Part shown: one piece after another, positions 11,447 to 22,224 of the stretch | Layout: each line of letters starts with the position of its first letter | Position numbering within the stretch: the stretch's first letter is position 1 | Assembly (NCBI GenBank): GCA_015832175.1 | Contig: WJXW01000012.1 | Location: 826,001 to 890,000 of the forward strand | Direction: 5' to 3' | DNA from: Paraphaeosphaeria minitans | Taxonomy: Eukaryota; Ascomycota; Dothideomycetes; Pleosporales; Didymosphaeriaceae | DNA: 64,000 nucleotides | Notes under the pieces: generated by a model | Told to the model about the DNA's origin: nothing | What the model saw: the letters and a program-made list of their open reading frames with translations, nothing else | The model's database searches: none | Made by a program: the position numbers and the translations under genes

Positions 11447-12163
11447 CTACTTCTTCTTCCAAGTCCCCGACGTAATCCCCCCCTCCTGAAGCAACGTGGT
11501 CGTCGGCGCGTCTGCCGTGATCAACAATTCCATCTCGGGATCCCCCTTCTCCATCGCCCTCCTATACCCCGGCCGCTCGCTCACATCCTTCAACCACCTC
11601 AGAATATTCGGATACGCCGCGAGACTCACGTTCGGTCCAAAGTACCGCTGCGTCGTCACCGTATACACAGTCATGACATCCGCGGCCGTGAAGTCCTCCC
11701 CAGCGAGCCACTTGACGCTCTCCAGCCGGCTATCCACATACTTCAGCGCGCCATCCAGCCTTGCCTGCGCCCACTGCCTCGTCGCATCGTCCGCTGGCAG
11801 CTGCGAATGCATCAAGAACATGCTGCCCACCATCGCCGGCAGCAGGCTTGCGTTCGCGTAATGGAACCAGTAGATGTAGTCTGCGTACCCCTTGTCGCCG
11901 TACCTCTTCGAGAGCGTCCGGTCGCTGGATTTGGCCAGGATGTACTCGCATATTGCGCCGCTTTCGGCGAGGGCGACGCCTTCGTCGGGATCTTCCAGGA
12001 AGGGGGCTTTGCCAGTGGGGTTGCCGGGGAGGCGGAGGGAGTCTGGGGCGAGGAGGGGCGCGCGCTTGTGCCGGATGAGGTTGTAGGGGATGCCGAGTTC
12101 TTCGCAGAGGAAGAGGATGCGCTCGCTTTGAGACATCTCCATGTGGTGCACTTGGAGGACCAT
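11447..12163 (-). CDS. Glutathione S-transferase
   Basis: Single exon, 238 aa, close to the usual GST length. The N-terminal thioredoxin-fold half starts after a short lead (SQSERILFLCEELGIPYNL) and contains GKAPFLEDPDEGVALAESGAIC, where the ESGAI motif is the glutathione-contacting ESxAI signature. The helical C-terminal domain contains GEDFTAADVM, the conserved N-capping motif of GST folding. Expected to conjugate glutathione to electrophiles in the cytosol. The closest style is the fungal group related to Ure2/GstA-like or Gtt proteins; exact class is not certain. The C terminus ends in lysines (WKKK). A CRE-type TGACGTCA lies 148 bp upstream of the start. Confidence 0.92.
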   Translation of the reverse strand: MVLQVHHMEMSQSERILFLCEELGIPYNLIRHKRAPLLAPDSLRLPGNPTGKAPFLEDPDEGVALAESGAICEYILAKSSDRTLSKRYGDKGYADYIYWFHYANASLLPAMVGSMFLMHSQLPADDATRQWAQARLDGALKYVDSRLESVKWLAGEDFTAADVMTVYTVTTQRYFGPNVSLAAYPNILRWLKDVSERPGYRRAMEKGDPEMELLITADAPTTTLLQEGGITSGTWKKK

Positions 12164-12606
12164 TTTGGGATATGTTGGGTGATAGTTGTACCTGGTAAGT
12201 CGTGGTAATGTCGCAGCTGGCTTTAAATGTGGGCAACCGAAGGTTTGAAACGTATTGGATGTTTATATACGGCTGTGTACTTTGGCGCTTTGGGCAGAAT
12301 GTCACTGCATTGACGTCAAGTGGAGCATCCAGGACCTATAGGATGGCAACGGACCGGTCCAAGATGGGAAGGAAACCCACTTCACCTTAGTGACATTTGA
12401 AATCGTTCCTACTACCCACCAGGTCATACCCGGAAATTGCGCCTTCATCACAACCACCATCCATTACCTTAGATATCCGGACCCACTCCACCAAGTCATA
12501 CGTGCATGCAAGAAAACGTGCCCCATGAAAAGGGATGTCCAACGTTCAAAAAGACTTACCAACATGTAACAGCGTGCTGTGCGCTTTTAGCGATCCATCA
12601 GCCATG
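12164..12606. other. Intergenic region, GST promoter and exonuclease 3' end
   Basis: 443 bp holding the promoter of the minus-strand GST and the 3' flank of the exonuclease gene. Apart from the CRE-like palindrome, nothing was recognised. Confidence 0.5.
12311..12318. promoter_or_regulatory. CRE/ATF-type palindrome TGACGTCA
   Basis: A perfect bZIP (ATF/CREB) consensus, 148 bp upstream of the GST start codon. In fungi such sites are bound by Atf1/AtfA-type stress regulators. This would fit a stress-induced GST, but function is inferred from the motif only. Confidence 0.4.
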
Positions 12607-13046
12607 TCAAGAGCTGCCGCTGTTCCACTTCATCTCCTGCTGGCGGAGATCATCCCACGTCCAACCCAGCGCCTTTTTCTTGTCCTGCGGGATATAGCCC
12701 GCAGAGCGGCTCTCTTCGAGACGCTTCTTTGTCTCGGAGGCGACCACGAACTTCCAGAACGGGACCCACAGCTTCTTGTTGTACCGGAGCCACAAGTGCG
12801 GCAGGAAGATGACGTCCTGCATGCAATATTTCTCGATCACCGGGTCAAGAGGTCGCTGGTTGAAGACCTCAAACGAGCCGCCTTTGTCCGGATCGAACAG
12901 TTCTGAGCCGCGGTTCTTGATGGTGTCGATCTGCGAACGCTGGAGGGGTGTCAGGATGCCGACAAGACCGAATCGGAGGCAGCGAGCGAGGCCATTCACG
13001 CACTCGCGGTTGCGGCCGGAGCGCGCTTGAATACTTTATTAGCCAT

Positions 13047-13095
<49 letters not shown>

Positions 13096-13540
13096 AGGTT
13101 GTTCACTTACTCGCTAGCTCCATCGCCTGGAGATCCTGTACACCATCAAGCCGGATACCGAAGTGAGAAAACAGAGCATCGGAATCGTTGCGCACGTCGA
13201 AGAAAACCTTCGGGATCTTCGGACACTCCAGGATCGTCTTCAGTGTGACGTAGCGCGGCGCCGTGTCAGCCCCGGCAACCTGAAAGGCTGAGTCCTTGAA
13301 GGTCTTGCAGGTCGCGGAATGAGTTGTAAAGGCTGCGAAGCCAAGGTAACGGACGTCGATGAGGTACACTAATTTCGAGGTACGGTCGAACAATGTGAAA
13401 ATGGACATGGTGCCGTTGCGTGATAGGTTGATACCCTCGATATCGATATATAAATGCGGCGGTACGGTCGATTTGAGGGTCAACCGGTCGAGAACTTGGG
13501 CTAGGTGGGTAACAGTCGAGACGACTACCGCGGTTGTCAT
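12607..13540 (-). CDS. 3'-5' exonuclease domain protein (DEDD family, EXD1-like)
   Basis: Two exons, 13540-13111 and 13025-12607, phase 1, 282 aa. Joining them restores MELATR, a typical phrase of the RNase D/Werner-like exonuclease fold, where exon 1 alone would read into a stop. Exo I is LYIDIEG (D and E metal ligands), Exo II is FFDVRNDSDAL, and Exo III is YCMQDVIFL (Y...D). The C terminus is tryptophan-rich (ALGWTWDDLRQQEMKWN). Probable DEDDy 3'-5' exonuclease acting on RNA or DNA; substrate unknown. The 85-bp intron contains a 22-unit GT microsatellite that makes up half its length. Confidence 0.85.
13050..13094. repeat. (GT)22 microsatellite inside an exonuclease intron
   Basis: An uninterrupted GT run on the plus strand. 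On the transcribed strand it is (CA)n, lying 16 nt after the 5' splice donor of the exonuclease gene. Confidence 0.95.
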
Positions 13541-14379
13541 TGTGTAGATGTGAGATTGTTTGCGTGGTGAGTATGGCGAGGCTCGCCGAGGTGTTTTGTA
13601 TCGGGGTATGTTTTACGCCGGCCGCGCTCGTGTCGTTTTTCGGATGGGCTCGTGCGAAGTTCTCGATAGAGCTGGCAACAGGTGCGCGAGTTTACGTGGT
13701 AAGGTTGGTTGGTTTGTGTGTGGGTGAAGTGGCGTGCCCTGACGAAGCTCACGAAATCCGACGAGTGAAGCGGTACACACTGTTTGTCCTAGGGCAGGTG
13801 AAAAGCAGCAACCTTGGCCACAGGTTGCCATGGAGATTTTGAGCCCTCCGTGCGCTTTTCAGATGCGAGCAATACTGCGATATTGCCGGCTTGTTGTTTC
13901 TCATGACCTGGCCTTGAAATCATTCCCATGTCACGCAACATAAATTCCCTCAGTACTCCCCTCTCTTTCAACATGATGCTAGAGATATGGCTGCCTCCAC
14001 AAGACGAAGCACAGTTACTTAGACAGCGAAGAAAGACAGCCCGCTGGGAAAGATTTTCTCTGTAAATAAACGGCCGACATGACTGACGTAGTTGCATTTG
14101 GAAATGACATCCATACAATCTCAAGAGACATCATATTTGCTGCTACAGGAAAGAGGTGCCCTGTTGCAAGGCTTTTGGTGTTGGTCATCTTGAACAGTAG
14201 ATAAAGCAAGGCATGATAAAATCTTCGGATGGAATATAACAAAGAAAGAAGAAGTGAGCTGTGATGGTGGAAAACGGCTTGAAAGAGAATAAGACGTGTG
14301 ACATGAGCAGTTCCAATGTGCAACCGTTGGCCATGTCGGGTTGTCAAGATTCGAAAGTCAGATATCATGCATGAATGCG
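13541..14379. other. Intergenic region
   Basis: The promoter of the minus-strand exonuclease adjoins 13541. Short frames on both strands lack domains or splice support. No RNA gene was recognised. Confidence 0.5.
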
Positions 14380-15721
14380 TCACAAGGCCATCCGGCGAAT
14401 CATCTCTGTCGAGTCGCTTTCGGGGAGCTCGTTACCGTGGATATGGACGCGTCCTTCCTCAACTTGGACGAGGTCCGGCTTGACGAGTTCATCGTGTAGG
14501 TACTTCAAGAAAGCGATGGCGCTATTCTCGAAGGCTTCATAGGGATGCAATTCCTGGGCGCGCTCCATCGCATGCACAAATGAGGTAGACGAGTTTGGTG
14601 GAGGCAAAAGCTTGTGGCTGTTAGCAGTGGCATACAATCGCTGGAAAATGGAAAGCCAACCTCTTGCACGTAGCACTGCCTGACATCGGACCAGTTAGGA
14701 ATCTCTTCGTAAGGACGCGCATCGCTGCAGAAGATAGTGCGCATAGCTTCTACATCACTACTCTCGTCTGATCGACGCTCGGTTCCAGGACAGCCAAAGG
14801 CGAAAATTGTGTTGAAGGTCTCTTCGCTGCAAGCGCCATTGAGGAGGTACTCTTCAAGGACAGCATGGACTAGATGGAGTGAAGGTCAGTATGCACCATG
14901 ATTCTGTCGGAGCTGATGCAGCTTACACATGAACTGCCCCATGAGGTCCATCCATCCTTCGCTCGGCACCCAGTCGCCAAGTTGCACTCTTGCCGCCGTG
15001 AGTTGGACAAAAAGCGGAAGGAGGCAATGAAGGGTAGGCGTTCCTTCTAAATCTGTGACCCATCGTCTCCTCTCTTGCGGTTGGTCAATGGCGCAGGCCA
15101 ATTTATGCCGATTTTCGGCAAGTGCACCGTCGGCGAGAGGAAATTGGCTAGAAGGATCGAATGGACGCTGAAGAGCGGGAGCACATCCCGTATGGATCCA
15201 ATACTGACCGCGCTTCCTGTTCTGGGCGCGGAGCTCGTTCAGGGATTCCTCGGTCGTCCAGGTCTGCTCATGATTCAAGCGGTGGGTGAAAAGCAGGGAG
15301 AACTGAAGCAAGCGAGAACGGAATGCGGCTTGGGTGTTGAGCCGTTTGCCGTGGTGTTTGTGTTTCAGGAATGTTCTCCACTCTACGGGTCAGGGTTAGT
15401 CAAGGTGGTGAAGAAAGGTAGGCGAAACCATGTGTGATGCAGGTACATACCCGCAGTCATGGTGACCAGGGCCGAGGGCAGATCCGACTGGTGAGGGTCA
15501 GCGCTTGCTCTCCAATCGAAGACAAGGTCGGTGGCCTTGTAAGCTAGGAAGTCCATGATTGTGAGGTCGACGTCGAACTGCTCCTCTTGCTCATTCTCCA
15601 TGCGCCGGGTGAGATTGAAGAGACCAGCGAGGGGCTCCCCTCCCCCTCCACGGTGGGCTTCGAGAGCGCCTGTTAGCTCTCTCTCGGGGTCATGCATGGA
15701 TGTTTGATGCGAGCGGTCCAT
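14380..15721 (-). CDS. Hypothetical protein, four exons, 388 aa
   Basis: Exons 15721-15451, 15382-14927, 14869-14661 and 14610-14380; lengths total 389 codons including the stop. The first two introns have good donors (GTATGT, GTAAGC). The third uses GTTGGC, or alternatively GTGCAA three codons earlier, so that junction is less certain. The start is the ATG at 15721; the frame is open upstream but adds only a hydrophobic leader that looks non-coding. The protein is soluble, acidic at the N terminus, with a helical middle (EWRTFLKHKHHGKRLNTQ, LHCLLPLFVQLTAARVQLGDW) and a C-terminal half rich in acidic residues. No family recognised. It looks like a conserved fungal hypothetical protein. Confidence 0.65.
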
Positions 15722-16353
15722 GGTTGGGGCGATGCACAGCAACGAGAAGGCTGGGAGGCAGAAGATGTGCAAGATGTGCAAGGCTAGGAGCAGCCGAAGT
15801 GCACGGCGGGAAGACTTATAGGTAGCTGGTCGACGTTATTGCGAGAGCCACCAGCGCCCGCCCGCCCGCCAGAAGGTCGACGCAAGAGCTAGCGCATAGA
15901 GCATGTCGTCTCCTGGGGCGATTCAGTGCAAAGCATGCGGAGGCGAGGCAGCTGGGCCCTGGGCAAGCAGATCAAACTCGGTGTGAAGCAGAACAGGTGC
16001 CTCGCATTGCAGACGGCAAGAATACGCCCGCCAAAACAGGGCGATGCAAGCAGGAGAAGGGCCGGTGGCTGCGATGGACTCGGCCGGGGTCGACGAGCAG
16101 TACAAACAGACGCTGCGCGAGGGAGCTGGAGCTGGAGCTGGAGCTGGTGATGCTGGTGATGCTGGTGGTGATGGTGGTGGTCGTCGTCGTCGTTCGCAGC
16201 CTACCTAGCGTCTACCTGCCCAGACTACCTACCGTGTATAGGCCGTCATCATTCATGCAGGCCCCCGCCAAACCACTCGGCGCTCGCATCGTCGTGCAGC
16301 CTCCCTGCCCGCCGCCGCATGCCAGGAAACATGCCCTCGCTCACTGCGCGATA
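15722..16353. other. Divergent upstream region with GAGCTG/GTGATG repeats
   Basis: Shared upstream region of the 388-aa hypothetical gene and the J-protein gene. It contains an imperfect hexamer/trinucleotide run around 16122-16195 (GAGCTG, then GTGATG and GTCGTC units). The reading frame of the J-protein gene is open through part of it, so a longer N terminus cannot be excluded. Confidence 0.6.
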
Positions 16354-17292
16354 ATGCTCTCGCGAAAGCCTGCCCTGCTGCTCAGCTCCTATAGCAGCCT
16401 CAACTACCACTGCTCCTCTCCCGCCACGGGCTGCGCTGCGTCATGCCGCCCGCTGCTCTCACACGACAAGCCTCCGCATACCCATCCGCATGTCCATTTG
16501 TATACCCATCCGCATACCCATCCGCATGCCCATCCGCGCCCGCGCACCTACGCCCAGCACGCGCATGGCGACGAGGCCGATCTGAGCTGGCCTGATGCCG
16601 TGCCTCCCCACCCTTCTCCTACGCCGTACCAGATCCTCCACTGCAAACGCGACCAGGCCTACACGAAACATCGCTTCTACTCTCTCGTCAAGCTGTACCA
16701 CCCCGATCGCTCCGATGCCGCGTCTCCAGCTGTCCATTTGCCGCATGCCGTGCGCTTGGAACGCTACCGCCTGCTCGTTGCTGCCCACACCATCCTCTCC
16801 GACGATACGAAGCGCAAGGCATACGACGCCTGGGGACTAGGCTGGTCGGGGCATCACCAGACCCCTTCTCATGTCCACCCATGCGGCTACGAACAGAGGC
16901 AGTGGACCCACGATCCAAGCCAAAATGCGACCTGGGAAGACTGGGAACGCTGGCACCACCGCGAGAGCGGCACAGAGGCTCCGCGGGACCTGAACATATC
17001 AACCTTTGCGTTCGTGTCCCTGGTCTTCGCCATGGTTACCTTGGGCGGTGTTTTGCAAGGCACGCGGGCCAATGCTTTTGGCTCTTCCGTCATGGAACAG
17101 CGCGACAAGATCCACAGAGAGGCCTCGATAGAGCTTGCACGCTCAAAGCGCGCCACCATGTCCGGCGACCGGAACGAGCGGATCAGAACGTTCTTGGAGC
17201 ATAGGGACGCCACCCTCGTTGGCGAAGACTCCTATCAACGATTGCTTCCTCCATCAGAGACCTGCCTGCCTGACACCGTCCGAAAACGCTAA
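16354..17292 (+). CDS. J-domain (DnaJ) protein with one membrane segment
   Basis: About 312 aa from the Met at 16354 (MLSRKPALLLSSYSSL, resembling a mitochondrial or signal leader); a Met at 16255 would add 33 residues. A His/Pro repeat (THPHVHLYTHPHTHPH) precedes the J domain, which begins TPYQILHC and carries the diagnostic HPD in VKLYHPDRSD, followed by TILSDDTKRKAYDAWG. A single hydrophobic helix, FAFVSLVFAMVTLGGVLQ, lies in the C-terminal third. J domains stimulate Hsp70 ATPase, so this is probably a membrane-anchored co-chaperone of mitochondria or ER; compartment is inferred. No intron is needed. Confidence 0.83.
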   Translation: MLSRKPALLLSSYSSLNYHCSSPATGCAASCRPLLSHDKPPHTHPHVHLYTHPHTHPHAHPRPRTYAQHAHGDEADLSWPDAVPPHPSPTPYQILHCKRDQAYTKHRFYSLVKLYHPDRSDAASPAVHLPHAVRLERYRLLVAAHTILSDDTKRKAYDAWGLGWSGHHQTPSHVHPCGYEQRQWTHDPSQNATWEDWERWHHRESGTEAPRDLNISTFAFVSLVFAMVTLGGVLQGTRANAFGSSVMEQRDKIHREASIELARSKRATMSGDRNERIRTFLEHRDATLVGEDSYQRLLPPSETCLPDTVRKR

Positions 17293-18346
17293 CAGCACCA
17301 GTAGTCCGTTTGCATTTCAGCAGGCCGCGACGTCTTACAACATGATATTCTTATTGCACTGGGAACTTTGAGATGCTGAGGCGTTCGCAGGCGCGCATTG
17401 TCGGCAGTTATTTTTGATCCCAGGGTTTGTACATATGGCCGCCTTGACGGCAATATCCTGGCTTTCAATGCGCTCGGACTCCACATTACTTCAACGACAT
17501 TTCATAAATCCACGATTGCAAATCTTTCTTGGGCAGAGCATTCCATCCTAACGTGCATCTTCAGGCACATGTAACCAATTTACATAATTCGTCTATGCGG
17601 AGGTTGCACACGAGTTTCAACTTTTAGCAGGTAACTTGCAAGGCGTACTTGCTCATGCAGCTCACGACAATCCAATATCGCAGATCGCGTCTTTGTAGCT
17701 TGCAGTTGCATGTATACCCGTTTCATACCCGTCGTCGGCTGCGATGTCCGAAATTCGGGTCACTCTTTGCTCGTACGAACCTGATCCGCAGGAAGCAAGG
17801 TGAGAACTGTTGCAGGGTCGACGCGAACACCCTCAATGCCTGAACAACAGCTCACTTCAGGGCTCACATTGGAAGCATCCTCACAAATTACACAACCTAA
17901 AAAACGCAAGCTGCGCAGCAGAACAGCCTCACGTCTCATCACCACACACCAGCAATCAACATCAGTTTGCAACGGATTTTGGTTGTACGTTCTCGTAATC
18001 ATGTAGGTCATCACTTTGCGTAACACGTCCACAGCAGCAGCAGCAGCAGCAGCAGCAGCGAAACTGCAGCTCTAAGCGAGCCCTGATACCAGGATTCCCA
18101 TCCTGTCGCCCAGGACCCTCAGGAGCTCCACCGCGAAATTATATCAAACGCTTTTTACTCCACCATCAACTGCCATAATCCCACTAACGCTAATGCTAAT
18201 TTCAACCCGCTTGATGGCCCTTGCATCCGCAATCCCGCTGTCGCTGTCGCTCTGTGGATCCGATACACCCTGCGGCAGAGGTGTGCTGGGGTTGGGACGG
18301 CATACAAGCAGACTAAAGGGATTCATACGCCCATGGTGCGCGCGCT
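17293..18346. other. Intergenic region with AGC trinucleotide repeat
   Basis: About 1 kb between the convergent J-protein and chitinase genes. No coding signal; a ten-unit AGC repeat occurs at 18031-18059. Confidence 0.55.
18031..18059. repeat. (AGC)n trinucleotide repeat
   Basis: About ten perfect units, non-coding context between convergent genes. Confidence 0.92.
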
Positions 18347-20700
18347 CTAAGCATAGCCTTTGCGCAGGTTGTCGTACTGCGACTCTGGGTAGGCGAGCCA
18401 ATTGGGGTGGTGTTCGAGTCTGCCGTTGGAGGGCCCGCCGAGTTCTGCGACGACCTGGGCGGGAGGTTAGCCTTTGGCTTTTCGATGGCGCGTTTGAGTG
18501 TGTGGCACGGAAACATTTGTTCTTGGGCAGTTCTCCGAAGACACGGGAAGAGAAAAAAAAAAGAGAGGGAACTTCGCACACGTGTGGGGAGGGCAAAGGA
18601 GGGGTAGGGTTGCACTAGGAGTGGGACGATGAGTGGAGAGGGGGGATGCTTACGCCGTCGACGATGCTGCCCGCGTCCTGGCGGTCGCCTGAGAGTTCCC
18701 ACCACATTGCGCCGCCGAGCCCCTTCTGCTTGATCCACTGCGCCTTTTTCTTGGCCATGTCCAGCGTGTCGTAGCTCACCAGCGTGCGCGTGCTCGCGTC
18801 GTACGAGTAGCTGGCGCCGGATTCCTGGTCATAGTACTCCTGCGCGCCGGGCTGGGGTAGCGCTTTAAAGTCCCATACGCCGTTCTCCCATGAGCCGGGG
18901 CCGGAGCCGTTGTACGGCTTGCCGATGCCATCGGTGTCGGTGAAGGCGCGGCCGTAGAGGGGCATGCCGAGGACAATCTTGTTTGCGGGTACGCCTCTGG
19001 AGACGTAGGCATCGATGACAGAATTGGAGTTGAAGGGTGTGCATGTGGGGCAGGATGAGGAGGGTAAGAGGTTGGCTTGGTGGCCAGCGGTTTTGTCCCA
19101 GCTGCCTGAGTAATCATATGCCTACACATGATCAGCATTGTTGAGAATAGCAGAGAATCAAATGATGGTGAGTTCCGATGCTACGATCACATTTGTTGCC
19201 GCATGGAGGCGCCCTCGCGAGCAAGGTGGGGACAGCAAACTCACCATCAAGTTGATGAAGTCAAGGACCTTGGCCAGATCCGCGAGAGGCAGATGGTTGT
19301 AGTTGTCAGCACCAGCCGGTGCCGCAATGGTCAGCACAAACCGGGGCTTCGTCCCAGTGTCGCTCTCGAGCTTGGTAGCATACGCATCCATAGCCGAGCG
19401 GATCTCGTGGAGCAGCAACAGCAATTGCTGTCCCTGCTCTTGATCCCTTGGGTACTCCCAATCGATATCAATGCCATCGAATCCCAAGTCCTTGATCAGC
19501 TTGACACAGCTATCAGCGAACCTCTTGCGGCCCTGCGGCGTCGACGCCGGCGTGTCGAAGTGCTTTTGTTCGTGTGCATAGGTCCAGCCACCGATGGAGA
19601 GCAAGACCTTCAGGTTGCGGTTCTTCTTCTTGAGCAGGTACAGTTGTTTGAGGTTACCATAGAGGTTGTTGCCCTGGTCGTTCCACGAGTCTCCATCGTA
19701 GTGGATCTGGATGTCGGACCACTGATCAGTCAAGATGACCTCACCGTCCTCGCGGTTGTCGCCGAACGAATAGAGGACATGGGTCAGCTTATCGGCCGGG
19801 ATGGTTTGAGGAAAGTATTTGCGACCATAGATGCCCCAGTTGACAAAGTACGCTACCGTGCGATATCCTTCACCGCCGCCCATGACTGGTACAGGTTGAG
19901 GTAATATGGGGTTATTGGGAGTAATTGCTGGGCCTGTGTGGGGTGTGACGGGGACGAGAGGGGCCTGGTTTGTCGGTATCTGTACACCAGGATTGCCAAA
20001 GGTTTTTGATACTCGAGGCGTTGATACAGGGGTGGAGCCTGTTGTTGGATCGTTCTTCGAGACGTCGATACCGAAAGGGTCTTCTGAAGGATGCAGAATC
20101 TTAAACACAGTCAGTACGTAGGACAAGCAGAATAACAAGAAATTAATATAGCGCATGGAGAGTGTCGACGTGTTGTTTGCAAGGAACTGCTGTGTGGCGG
20201 AAGGCTGCGCCACGCTACGTCACCCGAAGCTGTACCTATTGAGTGGCACTTCTGCGAGTTGTGGCAACCTGCTTCTTCAGCCCCAGCTGTTGAGTTACAA
20301 GCCCTATAGGATACAAGCCCTGTAGGTAGCATCTCTTCGCCAGATGGATTTCTGGTGGCCTGATGCAGTCGTAATGAAGTTCATATCGTCACGTGGAGAG
20401 CTGCGATGGATCGTAGGTATCGGTAGTCTGAATGTGTCGCGTAGGGAACAGAAAGGCTCACCAACCAGTTTCTCAACTGAGCGATCTGCTGCTGCAGCGT
20501 CGTAACCGCCCCATCTATACTCACGCACCACGGGCACGAGTCGGGCGGTGGTATCTGTATGCAGACGGCGGGTGAAGAGAAGTAGCTGGCGAGGAGGACA
20601 GCGAAGACGGCACGTGCACCCTAAGAATTGGAATGGTCAGTGTTCGCTCGTTCTGCCTCCTTCTACCTCAACACAATCTCGCTTTTCGACTTACCGGCAT
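18347..20700 (-). CDS. Secreted endochitinase, glycoside hydrolase family 18
   Basis: Hydrolyses beta-1,4 links in chitin; secreted or wall-associated. Five exons: 20700-20695 (6 nt, Met-Pro), 20620-20462, 20099-19245, 19121-18654 and 18454-18347, giving 531 aa in phase 0 throughout. Exon 2 supplies a signal peptide (AVFAVLLASYFSSPAVC) and a short coiled segment (TTLQQQIAQLRNW), followed by a Pro/Thr linker. The GH18 barrel shows YFVNWGIYGRKYFP, SIGGWTYA, the catalytic DGIDIDWE (DxxDxDxE intact), LDFINLM joined to AYDYSGSWD, and GAMWWELSGDR. The 362-bp second intron is unusually long and its boundaries are the least certain. A frame read through intron 2 would give a false start. Confidence 0.9.
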
Positions 20701-21375
20701 CTTCGCGGTCGAACTGACACGCGCGTCTCGGGCTGCAGAACAAGAGACGGCCGGCTCTGCTATTTATTGGATCGACATGTGCATTCCGCAACTGTCCTTG
20801 CTCGTCTAGGCCCACTCCCGATCTCCCTGGGCTGCCCTAAACGATACTCTGCCTGCGCATTGTGGTACTCTAGAACGATACCGCCACAAGGGCGACACGT
20901 GTGGATGTGTACACGCGAGGGATGTCCTGGCAGCGCCTCCATTCCGGTTATTACAAATGCGCCATCGCCTCTGCGAACCAATGCCAAATCGCTGCCAGAA
21001 TGCACTGCAAAACGTCCTTAAACAAAGCTACATGATACGGGGTAAATATTGACGTGAGCCGCTCATGACAAAGCGCTCGCGTGAATATGGATGTGGGCCA
21101 TTTTGTCGGTCACTTTTCGACAATTGACCCTGGGGGGACTCGAGCTACAATGAGTAACTTGAATGGGGATGTGATACTGTATCGCCCACGTTATCGCAAG
21201 AGCGAGGGAGTATTGTTAGTTTCAGGCCAGCCTCACAGCAAAGCAGTGAACTACTTCAGCCTGATTTCTTTCACGCTCCTCATCGCCCACCCCGAAGCTG
21301 TGGCGCCTCTAGGCGCGGTACCCTCCTCGAACTGGTTCACAAAATAACAGCCCTCTTTATAAAAGCTTGGATCTC
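20701..21375. other. Chitinase upstream region
   Basis: Promoter side of the chitinase gene. No other coding signal. Confidence 0.5.
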
Positions 21376-21543
21376 ATGCGGCTTGCAGACGAGGTCAAAT
21401 CACTGCGCAGCATCCCTGAAGGCTTGATCCACACCGCTTCCGACAATACACTCCAAGGCGCAACTCGCTTGAACCGCCTTGAGACCCTCGCAAGTTCAAA
21501 TGGCCTACTCCAGACATGTTCATCGGAGTTGCAAATGCTTTAG
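21376..21543 (+). pseudogene. Possible fragment of a fungal STAND/NACHT N-terminal domain
   Basis: A 55-codon frame (MRLADEVKSLRSIPEGL ..., ending SSNGLLQTCSSELQML) resembles the helical N-terminal domain that precedes NACHT or ankyrin regions in fungal STAND proteins, which typically shows DEVxxLR...L...NGPLxxCxxELexL. Nothing recognisable continues it downstream. It is either a short remnant or chance similarity; low confidence. Confidence 0.25.
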
Positions 21544-22224
21544 AGATGGTCACAATCGCGGTTAAATTGAACGCCAGCAGTGCGTTGCCGAAGACGCACA
21601 ACTTAACAGATGGCCTGGTCACATTCATCACGAGACCTTCAGCCAATGGCGACTATGCCAGCTGAGTCCTGTAAAGAGATACAGTGGCTGACACAAAAGC
21701 TAGGAATTTAAGCGCGTACTTCATCTTGTTGTGACTCTAGAAAGTGTTTATGAAGTTGTAGGTAGTGTAACAAGACAGCGTAGATATTTACAGTAGGTCT
21801 GCCTCAAGGATTTATATTTTCTATCAGCTACTGTAGGGTATAGAAAGCATTACATCACCATAGACTCTTTTGAACTTCCACAAGTGCTGTGTACGGTCGG
21901 CATCATATCTTAGCTACGCTGTCTGACAAGCTGGCAAGTCTTGGAGTTCGGCGTCTTTCCGAGGGCCAGTCATCAAAGCTTGTTTTTGGCGACGCGTCTC
22001 ACACTTGCACTCAGGTGCGGACAACAGCCACAGGTGAGGCGGTGCAGCATCTCGGTCCTGATTGGTTGCTGCCTACGGGCGACAAGGCACCTGCATCCAC
22101 TCCGCGAGCACGGATACGTTGTACGACCATTATTTAATGTATCCATTGCCCATTTCAGGATGCATTTCAGTCTCTACCTCCCGAGGACCGATTGAGACCG
22201 CCTATTTGGTCCTACTCGAAGAAA
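21544..22224. other. Intergenic region
   Basis: AT-rich spacer upstream of the first BTB-like gene; nothing recognised. Confidence 0.5.

Noticed and set aside
11285..12208. 307-codon plus-strand frame overlapping the GST gene
   Set aside because: It is the antisense shadow of the GST, His/Arg/Pro-rich and without any domain.
18347..20700. Chitinase, SAT4 protein, glucuronan lyase and transporter considered as a secreted virulence or degradation cluster
   Set aside because: They are separated by housekeeping genes over 30 kb, with no shared promoter motif that I could see.
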